64,000 nucleotides of DNA from assembly GCA_031552195.1 (NCBI GenBank), contig JAVBMT010000006.1:11117-75116 (forward strand), in the 5' to 3' direction. Source of the DNA: JAVBMP01 sp031552195. GTDB lineage: Bacteria; Desulfobacterota; Desulfovibrionia; Desulfovibrionales; Desulfovibrionaceae. Below are positions 34,309 to 43,513 of this stretch, in pieces; positions within the stretch are counted from its first letter, which is position 1, and each line of letters begins with the position of its first letter. The notes below the pieces were generated by a model. The model was not told the DNA's origin and did not search any database. It saw only the letters and a program-made list of their open reading frames with translations. Both the position numbers and the translations under genes were made by a program.

Positions 34309-36708
34309 TTAAGCCCCCGCCGCCTTGCCCTGGGTTTCTTTCTTAGGCTCATGAGGTTTGGGCTGCCCGCCCTTTTCCATCTGCTGGCGCGTTTTGTCAG
34401 CCGGAAGCCATTGGGCCGGGGTGGTTTTCGGAGTTTCCCCTTCTTTTTTCGCCTGCTGGCCGCCGGCCTGCTCTTTGTTTTCCTGGCCGGGTTTGTGCGG
34501 AACCTTGTCCGGGTATTCAACGCGGTGGTGGAATATGCCGTTCAAAATGATATTGAAGTTCTCAGCTATTTTATCGAGGTCGCGGAAGGTAAGGTCAGCT
34601 TCCTCAAGCAGGCCGTCGGCCAGAATGCCGCGAATTATGTTATGGATATGCGTCTTGATCCTGCTGGGGGTGGGGTCGGCCAAGGTGCGGCTTGAGGCTT
34701 CAACCACGTCTGCCAGCATCACAAGGGCGGCCTCGCGGGTTTGCGGGCGCGGCCCGCTGTAGGAAAAATCCTCTGTTTTGGAGTTCGGGTTCTCGCTCAG
34801 CGCTTTCTGGTAAAAATACTTTATGACGCCGTTACCGTGGTGTTGCTGGATAATGGCCGTGACGTCCGCGCCCAGGTGGTGCTGCTGCGCCATATCCACC
34901 CCTCTTTTCACGTGCGAGGTAATGACCAGGGCGCTCAAGGTGGGTGTAAGGCGGTCGTGCGGGTTCTCCATATTGAACTGGTTTTCTATGAAATAGGCGG
35001 GTTTGTCCAGCTTTCCTATGTCATGGTACAGTGCGCCGACCCGGCAGAGCAGGCCGTGCGCGCCTATGGCCTTCGCCCCGGCTTCGACCATGTTGGAGAC
35101 TATTAGAGAATGATGGTAGGTTCCCGGGGCTTTAAGCATGAGCTCGCGCATCAGGGGGTGATCAAGGTTAAGCAATTCCATCAGCCAGAAGCGGGTGGTA
35201 TAGCGGAAAACCATTTCCACCACAGGAGCCAGCGCGAAGGTCAGCAACATGGATAAAAGGGCGCCGATAAGCACGGCCATGCTCTCGCCGAAATAGCGGG
35301 TGTGCAGGCCGCCCTGCATGAAGGTGACCCCGGCCCACATGGCGTAAAGTCCGAGCAGCAGGGGCAGGGCGGCCCACACCGCTTCCTGCCTGCTCTGGCT
35401 GCGCGACATAAGCCAGGTTGCCAGCATGGCGCTGAGAAAATAGAAGAGGAATATTCCCAGCCCGCCGTCCGTCATGGCCGTGCAGAAGAAGGAAAGCAGC
35501 AGGCTGAGGGAAAAGTAGCGTTTAGTAGAAATAATAAGCGCGGCCAGACCGGCGGCCCCCGCCACCGGAACGGCGTAAGCCGCGCTTCCGGCTATGACGT
35601 CAGGGTTGTAGGCCGCCATTGACTGGCCCAGAAGCGCGAACCCTTTGGCCAGCAGGGCGAAAACCGTTACCATCGAGGCAACGAAAATGATGTCTTTCTG
35701 GGTGATCGGGCTGCCTTTTTTTGCGGTGGGAGAAAAGAAAAGCCCGCTTGAAAGCAGCAGTGAAATGATGAAGATGCCGATAAATTTGGTGTGCTGGAAA
35801 CGGTCGACCTGCCTGTCCCACAGGGCCTGAAGCTCCAGGTATTGCGCCGGGCTTACGGTTTCACCCTGGCGGACGATTACCTCGCCTTTACGCACCTTGC
35901 GCACAACCGGCTCAACCCTGCTCAGCGTGTCCGCCACCCTGGAGGCCGTGGCTTCATAATTAGGGGTCAACGTGGATTGTATATGCCCGCTGAACAGGAC
36001 GTTCACGGCTTTTTTCGCCTGAAGCGAAATAGGAAGGCTGCGCACGATCAAGGCCATGTCCGCTTCCATTTCCTTGACGCCCAGAATGGAATAAACGTCG
36101 GAACGCACGCTTTCCTCGTCTGTTTCAAGGTTGCGGATTATTATTCCGCCCTTGTGCGAAAGCAAAAGGCGCGTGTCGCTTATGATGCCTTCTTCCATGC
36201 GCGTTTCAACCCATGGAATCACGGTTTCCGTTATCGTGCGCCTGACTTCCGGCGAAGCGAGCGTTTCGAAGGTTTTAGGGGGCAGTTCCTCAGACAGGGA
36301 ATTGGAAATGGATTGGCGCAAGGCTTCCATTTCTTCCGGGCCGCGCGCCGCCGCTATTTCTTCCAGAATAGCGTTGATATTGCCGGTCATGGCGGCTATT
36401 CCCTCGAGGTTCAGGTCGCAAACCAGCGGGGCGGCCATGCGTATGGATTCTTTCTTGCGCCGGGTGGCGTCGGTGTTGACAAAAGAAAATGAGCGGTCGG
36501 CCGCGATGTCGTGTTTTGCAACCTCGTCAATGGCCAGGGGGGTCATAGGGGGGGAAAAGTCGAAGGTGGCTATGAACGCAAGGCCGAGAAAAAGCGCGCA
36601 CATGACCAGAAAGCCGTAGCTGACCTTTACTCCGCCTATTTGTTCCAGCAGCCAGTTGCCGGGGCAACGTTTGGGGTTATGCTGATGTTGTTGGGTTTTG
36701 CTTTTCAT
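34309..36708 (-). CDS. 7TM-HD phosphohydrolase (PgpH-type)
   Basis: A 799-residue membrane protein. A TM helix near 30-50 is followed by a large extracytoplasmic 7TMR-HDED-type domain (about 60-300). Seven TM helices follow (about 305-500), then a cytoplasmic HD domain with GTYHHSLIVSNMVEAGAKAI, ALYHDIGKLDKPAYF and ITSHVKRGVDMAQQHHL. In Gram-positive bacteria PgpH hydrolyses c-di-AMP; in deltaproteobacteria the substrate is less certain. The C-terminal 60 residues are a Lys/Gln/Pro-rich tail (QENKEQAGGQQAKKEGE), disordered and probably nonessential. The start overlaps the phoH end by 32 bp, so translation is coupled; ybeY follows. Confidence 0.88.
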   Translation of the reverse strand: MKSKTQQHQHNPKRCPGNWLLEQIGGVKVSYGFLVMCALFLGLAFIATFDFSPPMTPLAIDEVAKHDIAADRSFSFVNTDATRRKKESIRMAAPLVCDLNLEGIAAMTGNINAILEEIAAARGPEEMEALRQSISNSLSEELPPKTFETLASPEVRRTITETVIPWVETRMEEGIISDTRLLLSHKGGIIIRNLETDEESVRSDVYSILGVKEMEADMALIVRSLPISLQAKKAVNVLFSGHIQSTLTPNYEATASRVADTLSRVEPVVRKVRKGEVIVRQGETVSPAQYLELQALWDRQVDRFQHTKFIGIFIISLLLSSGLFFSPTAKKGSPITQKDIIFVASMVTVFALLAKGFALLGQSMAAYNPDVIAGSAAYAVPVAGAAGLAALIISTKRYFSLSLLLSFFCTAMTDGGLGIFLFYFLSAMLATWLMSRSQSRQEAVWAALPLLLGLYAMWAGVTFMQGGLHTRYFGESMAVLIGALLSMLLTFALAPVVEMVFRYTTRFWLMELLNLDHPLMRELMLKAPGTYHHSLIVSNMVEAGAKAIGAHGLLCRVGALYHDIGKLDKPAYFIENQFNMENPHDRLTPTLSALVITSHVKRGVDMAQQHHLGADVTAIIQQHHGNGVIKYFYQKALSENPNSKTEDFSYSGPRPQTREAALVMLADVVEASSRTLADPTPSRIKTHIHNIIRGILADGLLEEADLTFRDLDKIAENFNIILNGIFHHRVEYPDKVPHKPGQENKEQAGGQQAKKEGETPKTTPAQWLPADKTRQQMEKGGQPKPHEPKKETQGKAAGA

Positions 36709-37657
36709 AGGCCTGGACTATCCGCCCCACCAAGGGGTGGCGTATGACGTCTTCCTGATTGAATTGGATATGTTTGATGCCTGGAACCCCTTCCAGAATT
36801 TTCAAGGCATGCACAAGGCCGGAGCGTTTTCCGCTTCCGCTGTCCGGCAGGTCTATTTGCGTGGTGTCGCCGGTAACGACCACGCGTGAGCCGAACCCCA
36901 TGCGGGTCAAAAACATTTTCATTTGCTCGTGGGTGGTGTTCTGGGCTTCGTCAAGAATTATGAAGGCGTCGTTCAGGGTGCGCCCGCGCATGAAAGCCAG
37001 CGGAGCCACCTCTATTACGCTGTTTTCCATCATTTCGGAAACCTTGGCGAAATCAAGCATGTCGTGCAATGCGTCATACAAAGGCCGCAGGTACGGGTCT
37101 ATTTTCTGCACAAGGTCGCCCGGCAGGAATCCAAGGCGTTCACCCGCCTCGACCGCCGGGCGCGTGAGCACTATGCGTTTGACTTTCTTGCTCATCAGCA
37201 TGAACAGGGCCACAGCCACCGCCAGGTATGTCTTGCCGGTTCCGGCCGGGCCGGTGGCGAAAACCATGTCGTAAGCGCGCAAGGCGTCAACATAGTCGCG
37301 CTGGTTCAGGGTTTTGGGAATGATTGAACGCTTGGGTGAGGAAACGAACACGGAATCTTTGAAAAGGCGGCTCAAATCCGTGGACGGGTCTTTCCTGAGC
37401 ATGTCATAAGCATAGAGCAGGTCGCGCGGGTAAAGCGGCTGTCCTGTCTTCAGCAGGGCGTACATCTGCCCGAGCAGATTGGCCATCAGTGAACGCGCGT
37501 CTTTGTCGCCTGACAGGGTCACGCCGGACCCCCGGCTCATGATGCTCAGGCCGGAGCGGCTTTCAAGGCTGCGCAGATTGTCGCCGGAAGGGCCGAAAAG
37601 CATATTCGCCAAACGGGCCTCGTCAAATTCCAGCCTGGTTAGTTCATCTTCATTCAT
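36677..37657 (-). CDS. phoH: PhoH-like P-loop ATPase
   Basis: A 326-residue cytoplasmic ATPase of the PhoH/YbeZ type. N-terminal FGPSGDNLRSLESRSGLSI is a KH-like RNA-binding segment. The Walker A GPAGTGKT is at 136-143, followed by VLTRPAVEAGERLGFLPGDL and the Walker B FIILDEAQNTT. YbeZ-type proteins partner YbeY in RNA maturation. No Shine-Dalgarno is visible before the ATG. Instead, the 3' arm of an 18-bp perfect hairpin reaches right into the start codon. The family N-terminus needs this start, because the next Met is 19 codons in. Confidence 0.9.
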   Translation of the reverse strand: MNEDELTRLEFDEARLANMLFGPSGDNLRSLESRSGLSIMSRGSGVTLSGDKDARSLMANLLGQMYALLKTGQPLYPRDLLYAYDMLRKDPSTDLSRLFKDSVFVSSPKRSIIPKTLNQRDYVDALRAYDMVFATGPAGTGKTYLAVAVALFMLMSKKVKRIVLTRPAVEAGERLGFLPGDLVQKIDPYLRPLYDALHDMLDFAKVSEMMENSVIEVAPLAFMRGRTLNDAFIILDEAQNTTHEQMKMFLTRMGFGSRVVVTGDTTQIDLPDSGSGKRSGLVHALKILEGVPGIKHIQFNQEDVIRHPLVGRIVQAYEKQNPTTSA

Positions 37658-37722
37658 AAAAAGAAATCGCCCCGCTGCGTCCTTTACTTTTAAGGTATCA
37701 TTATGGGGCGATTTCTTTTTAT
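37656..37722 (-). terminator. 18-bp hairpin between the chemoreceptor and phoH, abutting the phoH start
   Basis: A perfect stem of 18 bp (37656-37673 with 37705-37722) with a 31-nt loop. Read leftward it ends GGGGCGATTTCTTTTTAT, the final AT being the first two bases of the phoH ATG. It has the form of an intrinsic terminator for the upstream chemoreceptor gene, yet it occupies the phoH ribosome-binding region. Confidence 0.7.
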
Positions 37723-37788
37723 TGTCAAATATTAGAGCGCGGCATTACAGGTTAAGGCCGCCGCCAGGCCGCGCATGCGGCCTGGCGG

Positions 37789-39612
37789 TCAGGCCCGGCG
37801 CAATTCGTCCGTAAGCGCGGTCACCTGGGAAACAACCTTGTCAATCGCAAGCACCGCCGAACTGGCGTTTTCCATATTGCGCCGCGTCTCGTCGGCAAGC
37901 TGGCTTATGGAGTCGGTCGTTCTGGAAAGTTCCTGGCAGGTTCCGGACTGTTCATCCGCGGCTACGGAGATGGAATGTATTTTTTCAGCGGTGTCTTTTG
38001 ATATCACCACGATGTTCTGCAGCGAATTTCCGGCCGCTTTCGCCATTTCAGTGCTTTCATGCACGGAGTCGGATGTGTCTTCCATCCCTTTTATATTGGC
38101 GGCGGTGCCGGCCTGAATGGCTTTAACCGCAGCCCCGACCTCGCCGGTGGCCTGCATGGTTTTTTCCGCCAGTTTGCGCACTTCGTCCGCCACAACGGCA
38201 AAGCCGCGCCCGGCTTCGCCGGCGCGGGCCGCTTCAATGGCGGCGTTCAGGGCCAGCAGGTTGGTCTGGTCTGCAATATCGCTTATAACGCCCATAATGC
38301 GGCCTATGCCGTCGGCCTGGCTGCCCAGCTGGTTCATGCTTTCGCGCAGTGACGCGGTTTTGTGGTCAACCAGCTCTATGGATTTGACCAGGTTGTTTAC
38401 GATATCGCTGCCCTCTTGGGCGTTTTGCCGGGCCACGTCGGCGGATTCAGTCGTTATGCTGGTGCTGCGCGCGACCTCGTTCACCGCGGCGTTCAGCTGC
38501 TCCATGCCGGTAACGGAAGCGGCCAGGCGTTCCTGCTGCGTATTGGCCCCTTCCTTGGCCTGGGCTATGTTCCTGTCCAGTTCGATAACGGCGTTTCTGG
38601 CCTGTGCCACTATGGAGGCAAGCTGTTCTCCGGCCTGGCGCATGCCCTGGCTTTTGGCCTTTTCAGCCTCGCTTCTGGCTTTTTCAGCCTCAAGCACCGC
38701 CTGCCGCGCCACTTCCGATTGCTCTTCCGCTTTGCGCGTGGCTTCTTCCGCCATGCTTATGCGCTCGCGCAGCGCAGATACCATGCTGGCCAGAGACCCG
38801 GCCAGCGAGCCGACCTCGTTGTTGCTCCGCACCTTGAGGCTGCTGCTGAAGTTCCCGTTGGCCACGGCGTGGGCGAATTCGTCGCAGGCCAGCAGGGGCC
38901 TGACAATAAGTTTTGAGGTTGTGAAAAGCACGACGATAAGGTTTATCATAACGGCCACGGCCACTGCCACCAGCACGCCCATGGAGGCCCGGTACGCGGA
39001 GTCCTGGCGCTCTATGGCGTCGTTCAGGCGCTGGTTCAGGCGCCCGGTAAAGGCTGATATGGGCTTCATGATTTCATCGGTGTGGCGGTTGTATTCATCG
39101 CTGAAAACCAGGCTTATGGCCTTGGCCTTGTCCGGGTCGCCTTTTACGGAATAATTTCCGGAAGCGTCTTTGAAAAGGCCTTGCACGGCGTTCATGGCCT
39201 CTACCTCAAGATTGACCAGCCCGTTGGAAAGATCGCCGGCCTTTTTCATGTAATCGAATTCTTCAGCGGTAAAACCGGCGTCCTGCATAAGCTGCTGCAG
39301 CGGAACGCTTTTCCCGGGCGCGACGGCGGCGTTTTTCGGGCGGGCGACCTTGCCGGAACGCACGTCCAGCACGCTCTGGTACATATCGGAGAATTTTTTG
39401 TCGCCGGTAACGGAAAACTCGCGCACGTGGCTGGTAAGGTTGCGCGATGATTCCTGCATCTCATTGGCCAGGGAAATGGAAATGCGGCGATTTTCCTGCA
39501 TGGCGGTAATGGCCCGGTAATTCGAGCGTACGTTCACCATGGCCCAGATCAAGGCTATAAAGAGCAATAGCGTCAATATCCATGAAATGCGGACTGATTT
39601 TTTAATGGTCAT
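37789..39612 (-). CDS. methyl-accepting chemotaxis protein
   Basis: A 607-residue chemoreceptor. TM1 is at about 10-28, with a mainly helical periplasmic domain of about 180 residues (four-helix-bundle type; LANEMQESSRNLTSHVREFS). TM2 is near 212-235, then HAMP, a long coiled coil rich in Glu/Ala/Lys, and the conserved tip ISDIADQTNLLALNAAIEAA with RGFAVVADEVRKLAEKT, identical to that of the other chemoreceptor in this window. It ends QVTALTDELRRA, without a CheR-docking pentapeptide. GAGGG lies seven bases before the ATG. A 31-bp A/Q-rich tract (about 290-330) lengthens the coiled coil. The ligand is unknown. Confidence 0.93.
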   Translation of the reverse strand: MTIKKSVRISWILTLLLFIALIWAMVNVRSNYRAITAMQENRRISISLANEMQESSRNLTSHVREFSVTGDKKFSDMYQSVLDVRSGKVARPKNAAVAPGKSVPLQQLMQDAGFTAEEFDYMKKAGDLSNGLVNLEVEAMNAVQGLFKDASGNYSVKGDPDKAKAISLVFSDEYNRHTDEIMKPISAFTGRLNQRLNDAIERQDSAYRASMGVLVAVAVAVMINLIVVLFTTSKLIVRPLLACDEFAHAVANGNFSSSLKVRSNNEVGSLAGSLASMVSALRERISMAEEATRKAEEQSEVARQAVLEAEKARSEAEKAKSQGMRQAGEQLASIVAQARNAVIELDRNIAQAKEGANTQQERLAASVTGMEQLNAAVNEVARSTSITTESADVARQNAQEGSDIVNNLVKSIELVDHKTASLRESMNQLGSQADGIGRIMGVISDIADQTNLLALNAAIEAARAGEAGRGFAVVADEVRKLAEKTMQATGEVGAAVKAIQAGTAANIKGMEDTSDSVHESTEMAKAAGNSLQNIVVISKDTAEKIHSISVAADEQSGTCQELSRTTDSISQLADETRRNMENASSAVLAIDKVVSQVTALTDELRRA

Positions 39613-39872
39613 GATTTATCCCTCTGAAATGTTTTTTGACAATATAATCGGTCAATATATAAAAACCCGGCTGCTTAACGCTGGAAACAAGCGCTCCGGG
39701 CAGACAGATATTAGCAATGAGGGTCTGTTTTCGCAGATAGCCAAAAATATAAAAAATAAACGCAAATAAATATAAAAATCGTGGCAGCGTTCCGTAATTA
39801 TCGATATCCCATCATGTTCGTAATGAAATATGTAAATTATTATGCTACGAGGCGGGAACTCGCAAGCATTTT

Positions 39873-41279
39873 TTACATGTTTTCGGATATAATCCGCATG
39901 CCCTTCCATTTGCCCCTTTTGAACCGCACGAAGGCGGATGCGGCCAGAACAAAGGCGTATGCGGTGAACATCGCCCATAGGGCATGGATGGAAAGCGCGC
40001 TGAAGCGTTCCATGAGCAAAATGGGCAAAATCAGAACGCCAAAGGCGCTTGCGCTCATCATGAGCAGCACGGCCACGGTGTCTCCAACTCCTTTCAAAAG
40101 TCCGACGAAGGTCAGGGTGCAGGCGTCGGCCAGGCCGTAACAGGCTACATAGCTTAAAAGCGATACGCCAAGGGCATGCACTTCAGGGCTATTCCCGGAC
40201 AGGGCCGCCTCTTGCGACTGGAAAAACCCGACCAGCGGATCGGCAAAGACGAAAAGCGCGAGGCACAGAGGCAAAGTATAGGCGATGGCCACATGCAGGG
40301 AACTTTTGGCAAGAATTTCCGCTTCGTCCGGCTTGCCCCGGCCCATGGCCTTGCCGGCCAGCGTGGAAATAGCCATGCTCAGTCCGACCAGCGGCAAAAA
40401 GAGTACGGAATTGAGGGAAAAAGCTATGGTTCCGGCGGCCAGTTGCGCAACGCCAAGCTTGCCCATTTCCAGAGAGAACCAGGCCAGGGCGCCGAGGTCC
40501 ACAAAAAAATTGATGGCGCTGGGTACCCCGAATCTCAGGAGTTTTTTCAAAATGCCCCAGTTTGGCCGCCAGCCGCTGAAAATGTTGTAACGGCTGTTGT
40601 TTTTTCTGAAAACCAAAAAGAAAATGAAAAAGAAATTTACGGCCGCGCCGATTCCGGTCGCCACTCCGGCGCCGCGTATGCCCCATTCAGGAAAAATCCC
40701 CACCCCGTAAATCAGGAGATAATCCAGGGGAATGTTCACAACCGCGGCCAGAATGCTGGCCAGCATCACCGGCCTGGCGAAACCGCGCCCGTAAAGGAAG
40801 GTGCTTAACACGCCGGCCAGCAGGGAAAAACACGCGCCAACGTTCAGGATGCGGAAATAGTCAACCTCAAGGGAGCGCACGCCAGGATCGTGCCCGGCCC
40901 AGTCAAACACCGGCCCGGCCGCGAGGCAGAAAGCCAGAAGCAGCAGGCAGCCGGCGAAAGCGCACCACAATCCTTGCCACAGGGCGGGGCCTATCATGAA
41001 ATTTTGCTCCGCCCCCCAGTAATGCGATATAAGAACGGCTGTGTAGCCGCACAGCCCGCTCAGGGTCAGAAAACAGGTCAGTGAAAGGTTGGCCGCCGGC
41101 AAAGAGGCGGCGATGGCGTCAAGGGAGTAATGGCTGAGAAATAGGCGGTCCGTGAACTGCATGACCGTGGCCGACGCCATGCTGGCTACCATCGGAAGCC
41201 CGACTTTCATCACGGCCCTGTACCCTTGCGGGTGGTTCCAGCGGGCTTTGGCCCGGCTTGCTATTGGAGATAAAAACAT
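39873..41279 (-). CDS. MATE-family efflux transporter
   Basis: A 468-residue inner-membrane cation-coupled multidrug/metabolite exporter with about 12 TM helices in two six-helix halves. The first MATE motif region KVGLPMVASMASATVMQFTDRLFLSHYS is at about 25-52. IYGVGIFPEWGIRGAGVATGIG marks the inter-half signature, mirrored by LPLVGLSMAISTLAGKAMG. The start lacks a Shine-Dalgarno; Met24 (MKVGLPMV) is a possible alternative. Single gene. Substrate unknown. Confidence 0.88.
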   Translation of the reverse strand: MFLSPIASRAKARWNHPQGYRAVMKVGLPMVASMASATVMQFTDRLFLSHYSLDAIAASLPAANLSLTCFLTLSGLCGYTAVLISHYWGAEQNFMIGPALWQGLWCAFAGCLLLLAFCLAAGPVFDWAGHDPGVRSLEVDYFRILNVGACFSLLAGVLSTFLYGRGFARPVMLASILAAVVNIPLDYLLIYGVGIFPEWGIRGAGVATGIGAAVNFFFIFFLVFRKNNSRYNIFSGWRPNWGILKKLLRFGVPSAINFFVDLGALAWFSLEMGKLGVAQLAAGTIAFSLNSVLFLPLVGLSMAISTLAGKAMGRGKPDEAEILAKSSLHVAIAYTLPLCLALFVFADPLVGFFQSQEAALSGNSPEVHALGVSLLSYVACYGLADACTLTFVGLLKGVGDTVAVLLMMSASAFGVLILPILLMERFSALSIHALWAMFTAYAFVLAASAFVRFKRGKWKGMRIISENM

Positions 41280-41403
41280 TTTTTGCGGCTCGGGTTGAAT
41301 TTTGGCCGGAGGCGAATGGCGCTTTTCGGTTGCGGGCCGGGTCTTGAGACGACTTGCCCGCCGGCGTGGAAGGAGCGTTGTTAATATTTAAAATATGCCT
41401 TGG

Positions 41404-41883
41404 TCAAGAGGAAAACGGCTTCCCCGATTTTTCCAGTTCCAGCAGGCTGACCTTGATGCCCAGCCCGCTCGCGTAACCCGTCAGCGAGCCGTCCGCGCCG
41501 ATGACGCGGTGGCAAGGGATGATTATGGCTATGGGGTTCCGGTTGTTGGCCATGCCCACGGCCCGGCAGGCTTTGGGCCGCCCGATGCGCGCGGCTACCT
41601 GCCCGTAGCTGAGCGTTTCGCCGTAGGGTATTGAAAGCAGAGCCGTCCAGACCTCTTTTTGAAAGGGCGTTCCCGCCGGAGCCAGCGGCAGGGTGAATTC
41701 CCTGCGGGTTCCTTCGAAATATTCTTCAAGTTCGGCCGTGGCCCTGGCCAGCAGGGGGCTTTTATGCTCCACGGCCCCCGCAGGCGTTTTTTCGTTGGCG
41801 AAAAACAGGTCCGTCAGGGCCCCGTCTTGTTCGGCCACGCCCAGGCGGCCCAGGGGGCTCGGGATGTACAGCAGGTTTTTCAT
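41404..41883 (-). CDS. ogt: methylated-DNA-[protein]-cysteine S-methyltransferase
   Basis: A 159-residue suicide repair protein that takes the methyl group from O6-methylguanine. The active-site motif IIPCHRVIG has the acceptor Cys124. The DNA-binding helix-turn-helix is seen in GTPFQKEVWTALLSIPYGET and SYGQVAARIGRPKACRAVGM. It lacks the Ada N-terminal zinc domain. The ATG at 41883 (MKNLLYIPSPLG) matches the family start and has AGAAG upstream; an ATG 16 codons earlier does not. Single gene. Confidence 0.92.
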   Translation of the reverse strand: MKNLLYIPSPLGRLGVAEQDGALTDLFFANEKTPAGAVEHKSPLLARATAELEEYFEGTRREFTLPLAPAGTPFQKEVWTALLSIPYGETLSYGQVAARIGRPKACRAVGMANNRNPIAIIIPCHRVIGADGSLTGYASGLGIKVSLLELEKSGKPFSS

Positions 41884-41966
41884 ATGCTTCTCTTTTCTGA
41901 GAGCCGGAGTGTTCGCGTCCGGAAAATTCAATTGACGGTATTATGAAATAAAGTTATTAATTCTGG

Positions 41967-41994
41967 TTGCTATTACTTACTCTATGCTTATTAT
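41967..41994 (+). promoter_or_regulatory. probable sigma-70 promoter of tig
   Basis: TTGCTA (41967-41972) and TATTAT (41989-41994) are separated by 16 bp, with AT-rich sequence before. The position, 68 bp upstream of the tig start codon, supports 42062 over upstream in-frame starts. Confidence 0.45.
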
Positions 41995-42061
41995 AGCGGA
42001 ATTCAAGCGCTCATTTTTCATGCGCGCCCCAAAGCCGTCATTTCCCCAGGAGGATTATTTC

Positions 42062-43357
42062 ATGGAATATAAAGCCGAAGAGCTTGTCCCGTTTCAAAAA
42101 AGCGTAACCATAACCCTGTCCGCAACCACTGTTGACGCCGCTCTCGACGAAACAGTGAACCGTTACCGCTCTTCGGTTTCCGTGCCGGGGTTCCGCAAAG
42201 GCAAAGTGCCCGCTAAAATGGTTGAAAAACAATACCAGCAAAGCATTTACATGGAAAGCACTTTCAGCCTCATAGACAAATATGTCTCTGAAGTGATCGC
42301 CGAACTCAAGGTGGCCCCGGTCACCAAGATAGAGTACGCCCCGGGCGGCAGCGGCCTGAACCGCGGGCAGGATTTTTCCTACGGTTTTTCTTTTTACTAC
42401 GCCCCGGAATTCGACCTGCCGGAATATAACGGCGTTGAAGTGATTCAGGAAAAGCCGGAAGTGAGCGAGGCGGTTCTTGACCAGGCCATGGAAAGCCTGC
42501 GCAAGCGCCTGGCCACCCCCGTGCTGGTGGAAACGCCGCGCAAGCCGCAAGACGGCGACCTGGCCCTTATTGATTTTGAAGGGTTTGATGAAAACGGCGA
42601 ACCGGTGCCCGGCCTGAAGGCCGGAAACATGCAGATTGTGGTCGGAGAGGGCAAGGCGCTCGAAGCTTTCGAAACCCTGCTCAAAACCATCACTTCAGGC
42701 GAAGAGGGTGAAGACGACGTTACCTTCCCGGAAAATTTCCCCGACGGCAAACTGGCCGGAAAGACCGTTAAGGTGAAAATGAAGCTTACGGCCCTGTTCG
42801 ACCTGAAAATGCCGGAGCTTAACGACGAGTTCGCCAAGCAGCTGGGCGAACAGTTCAGCGGCATAGACGCGTTGCGCGACGCCATACGCGGCAACATGCT
42901 CACGGAGCTGACCAACCAGGTCAGGGCCAAGGCTGAAGAAGCCATGATAGACAAGCTTACGGACGGCCTGGAAATTCCCCTGCCCGCCGGCATGGTCGAA
43001 CGCTATACCGCCTTTATTATCGCCGACATCAAGGAACGCATGGCCCAGAGCCGTCAGACCTTTGAAAATATCGGCCGCACCGAGGAACAGCTCGCCGAGG
43101 ATGCGAAGGAAGAAGCCGGGCGTTTTTGCCGCAAGCAGCTTTTTGCGATACGCGTAGCCATGAAAGAGGGCGTGAAGGTGCATGACGGCGAAGTGAACAA
43201 CTACATCGGCGCTATGGCCCGCCAGATGGAACGCGACGCGGAAACCCTGCGTTCCGAATATGAAGAAAAAGACCTTATTCTCCCCTTGAAGGACCGCTTG
43301 CTCTTCGATAAGGTGGTAAAACTGATTTACTCCAGGGCCGACGTAAAAAGCGAATAG
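42062..43357 (+). CDS. tig: trigger factor
   Basis: A 431-residue ribosome-associated chaperone and prolyl isomerase. The N-terminal ribosome-docking loop VPGFRKGKVP is at 41-50. The FKBP-type PPIase region is about 160-245 (QDGDLALIDFEGFDENGEPV, FPDGKLAGKTVKVKMKL), followed by the C-terminal helical arms. Length is normal. AGGAGG lies eight bases before the ATG. It heads the common tig-clpP-clpX arrangement, followed by a hairpin before clpP. Confidence 0.95.
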   Translation: MEYKAEELVPFQKSVTITLSATTVDAALDETVNRYRSSVSVPGFRKGKVPAKMVEKQYQQSIYMESTFSLIDKYVSEVIAELKVAPVTKIEYAPGGSGLNRGQDFSYGFSFYYAPEFDLPEYNGVEVIQEKPEVSEAVLDQAMESLRKRLATPVLVETPRKPQDGDLALIDFEGFDENGEPVPGLKAGNMQIVVGEGKALEAFETLLKTITSGEEGEDDVTFPENFPDGKLAGKTVKVKMKLTALFDLKMPELNDEFAKQLGEQFSGIDALRDAIRGNMLTELTNQVRAKAEEAMIDKLTDGLEIPLPAGMVERYTAFIIADIKERMAQSRQTFENIGRTEEQLAEDAKEEAGRFCRKQLFAIRVAMKEGVKVHDGEVNNYIGAMARQMERDAETLRSEYEEKDLILPLKDRLLFDKVVKLIYSRADVKSE

Positions 43358-43384
43358 TTTTCCGGCGCAGTCCGGAACGCGACC

Positions 43385-43428
43385 AAGGGACGCCGCGTGA
43401 AACCCGCGCGGCGCCCTTCAGCTTTTTT
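43385..43428 (+). terminator. terminator-like hairpin between tig and clpP
   Basis: AAGGGACGCCGCG (43385-43397, one bulged A) pairs with CGCGGCGCCCTT (43407-43418) over a 9-nt loop; TTTTTT follows at 43423-43428. It could make clpP-clpX expression partly independent of tig. Confidence 0.65.
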
Positions 43429-43513
43429 CAGGACTGCCGATAAATACTCCGCGCCGGGAACGCCGGGCCGACCCGCCCGCGCCGTAACGCCGCGACAAAG
43501 ACAGGACCAGCTT

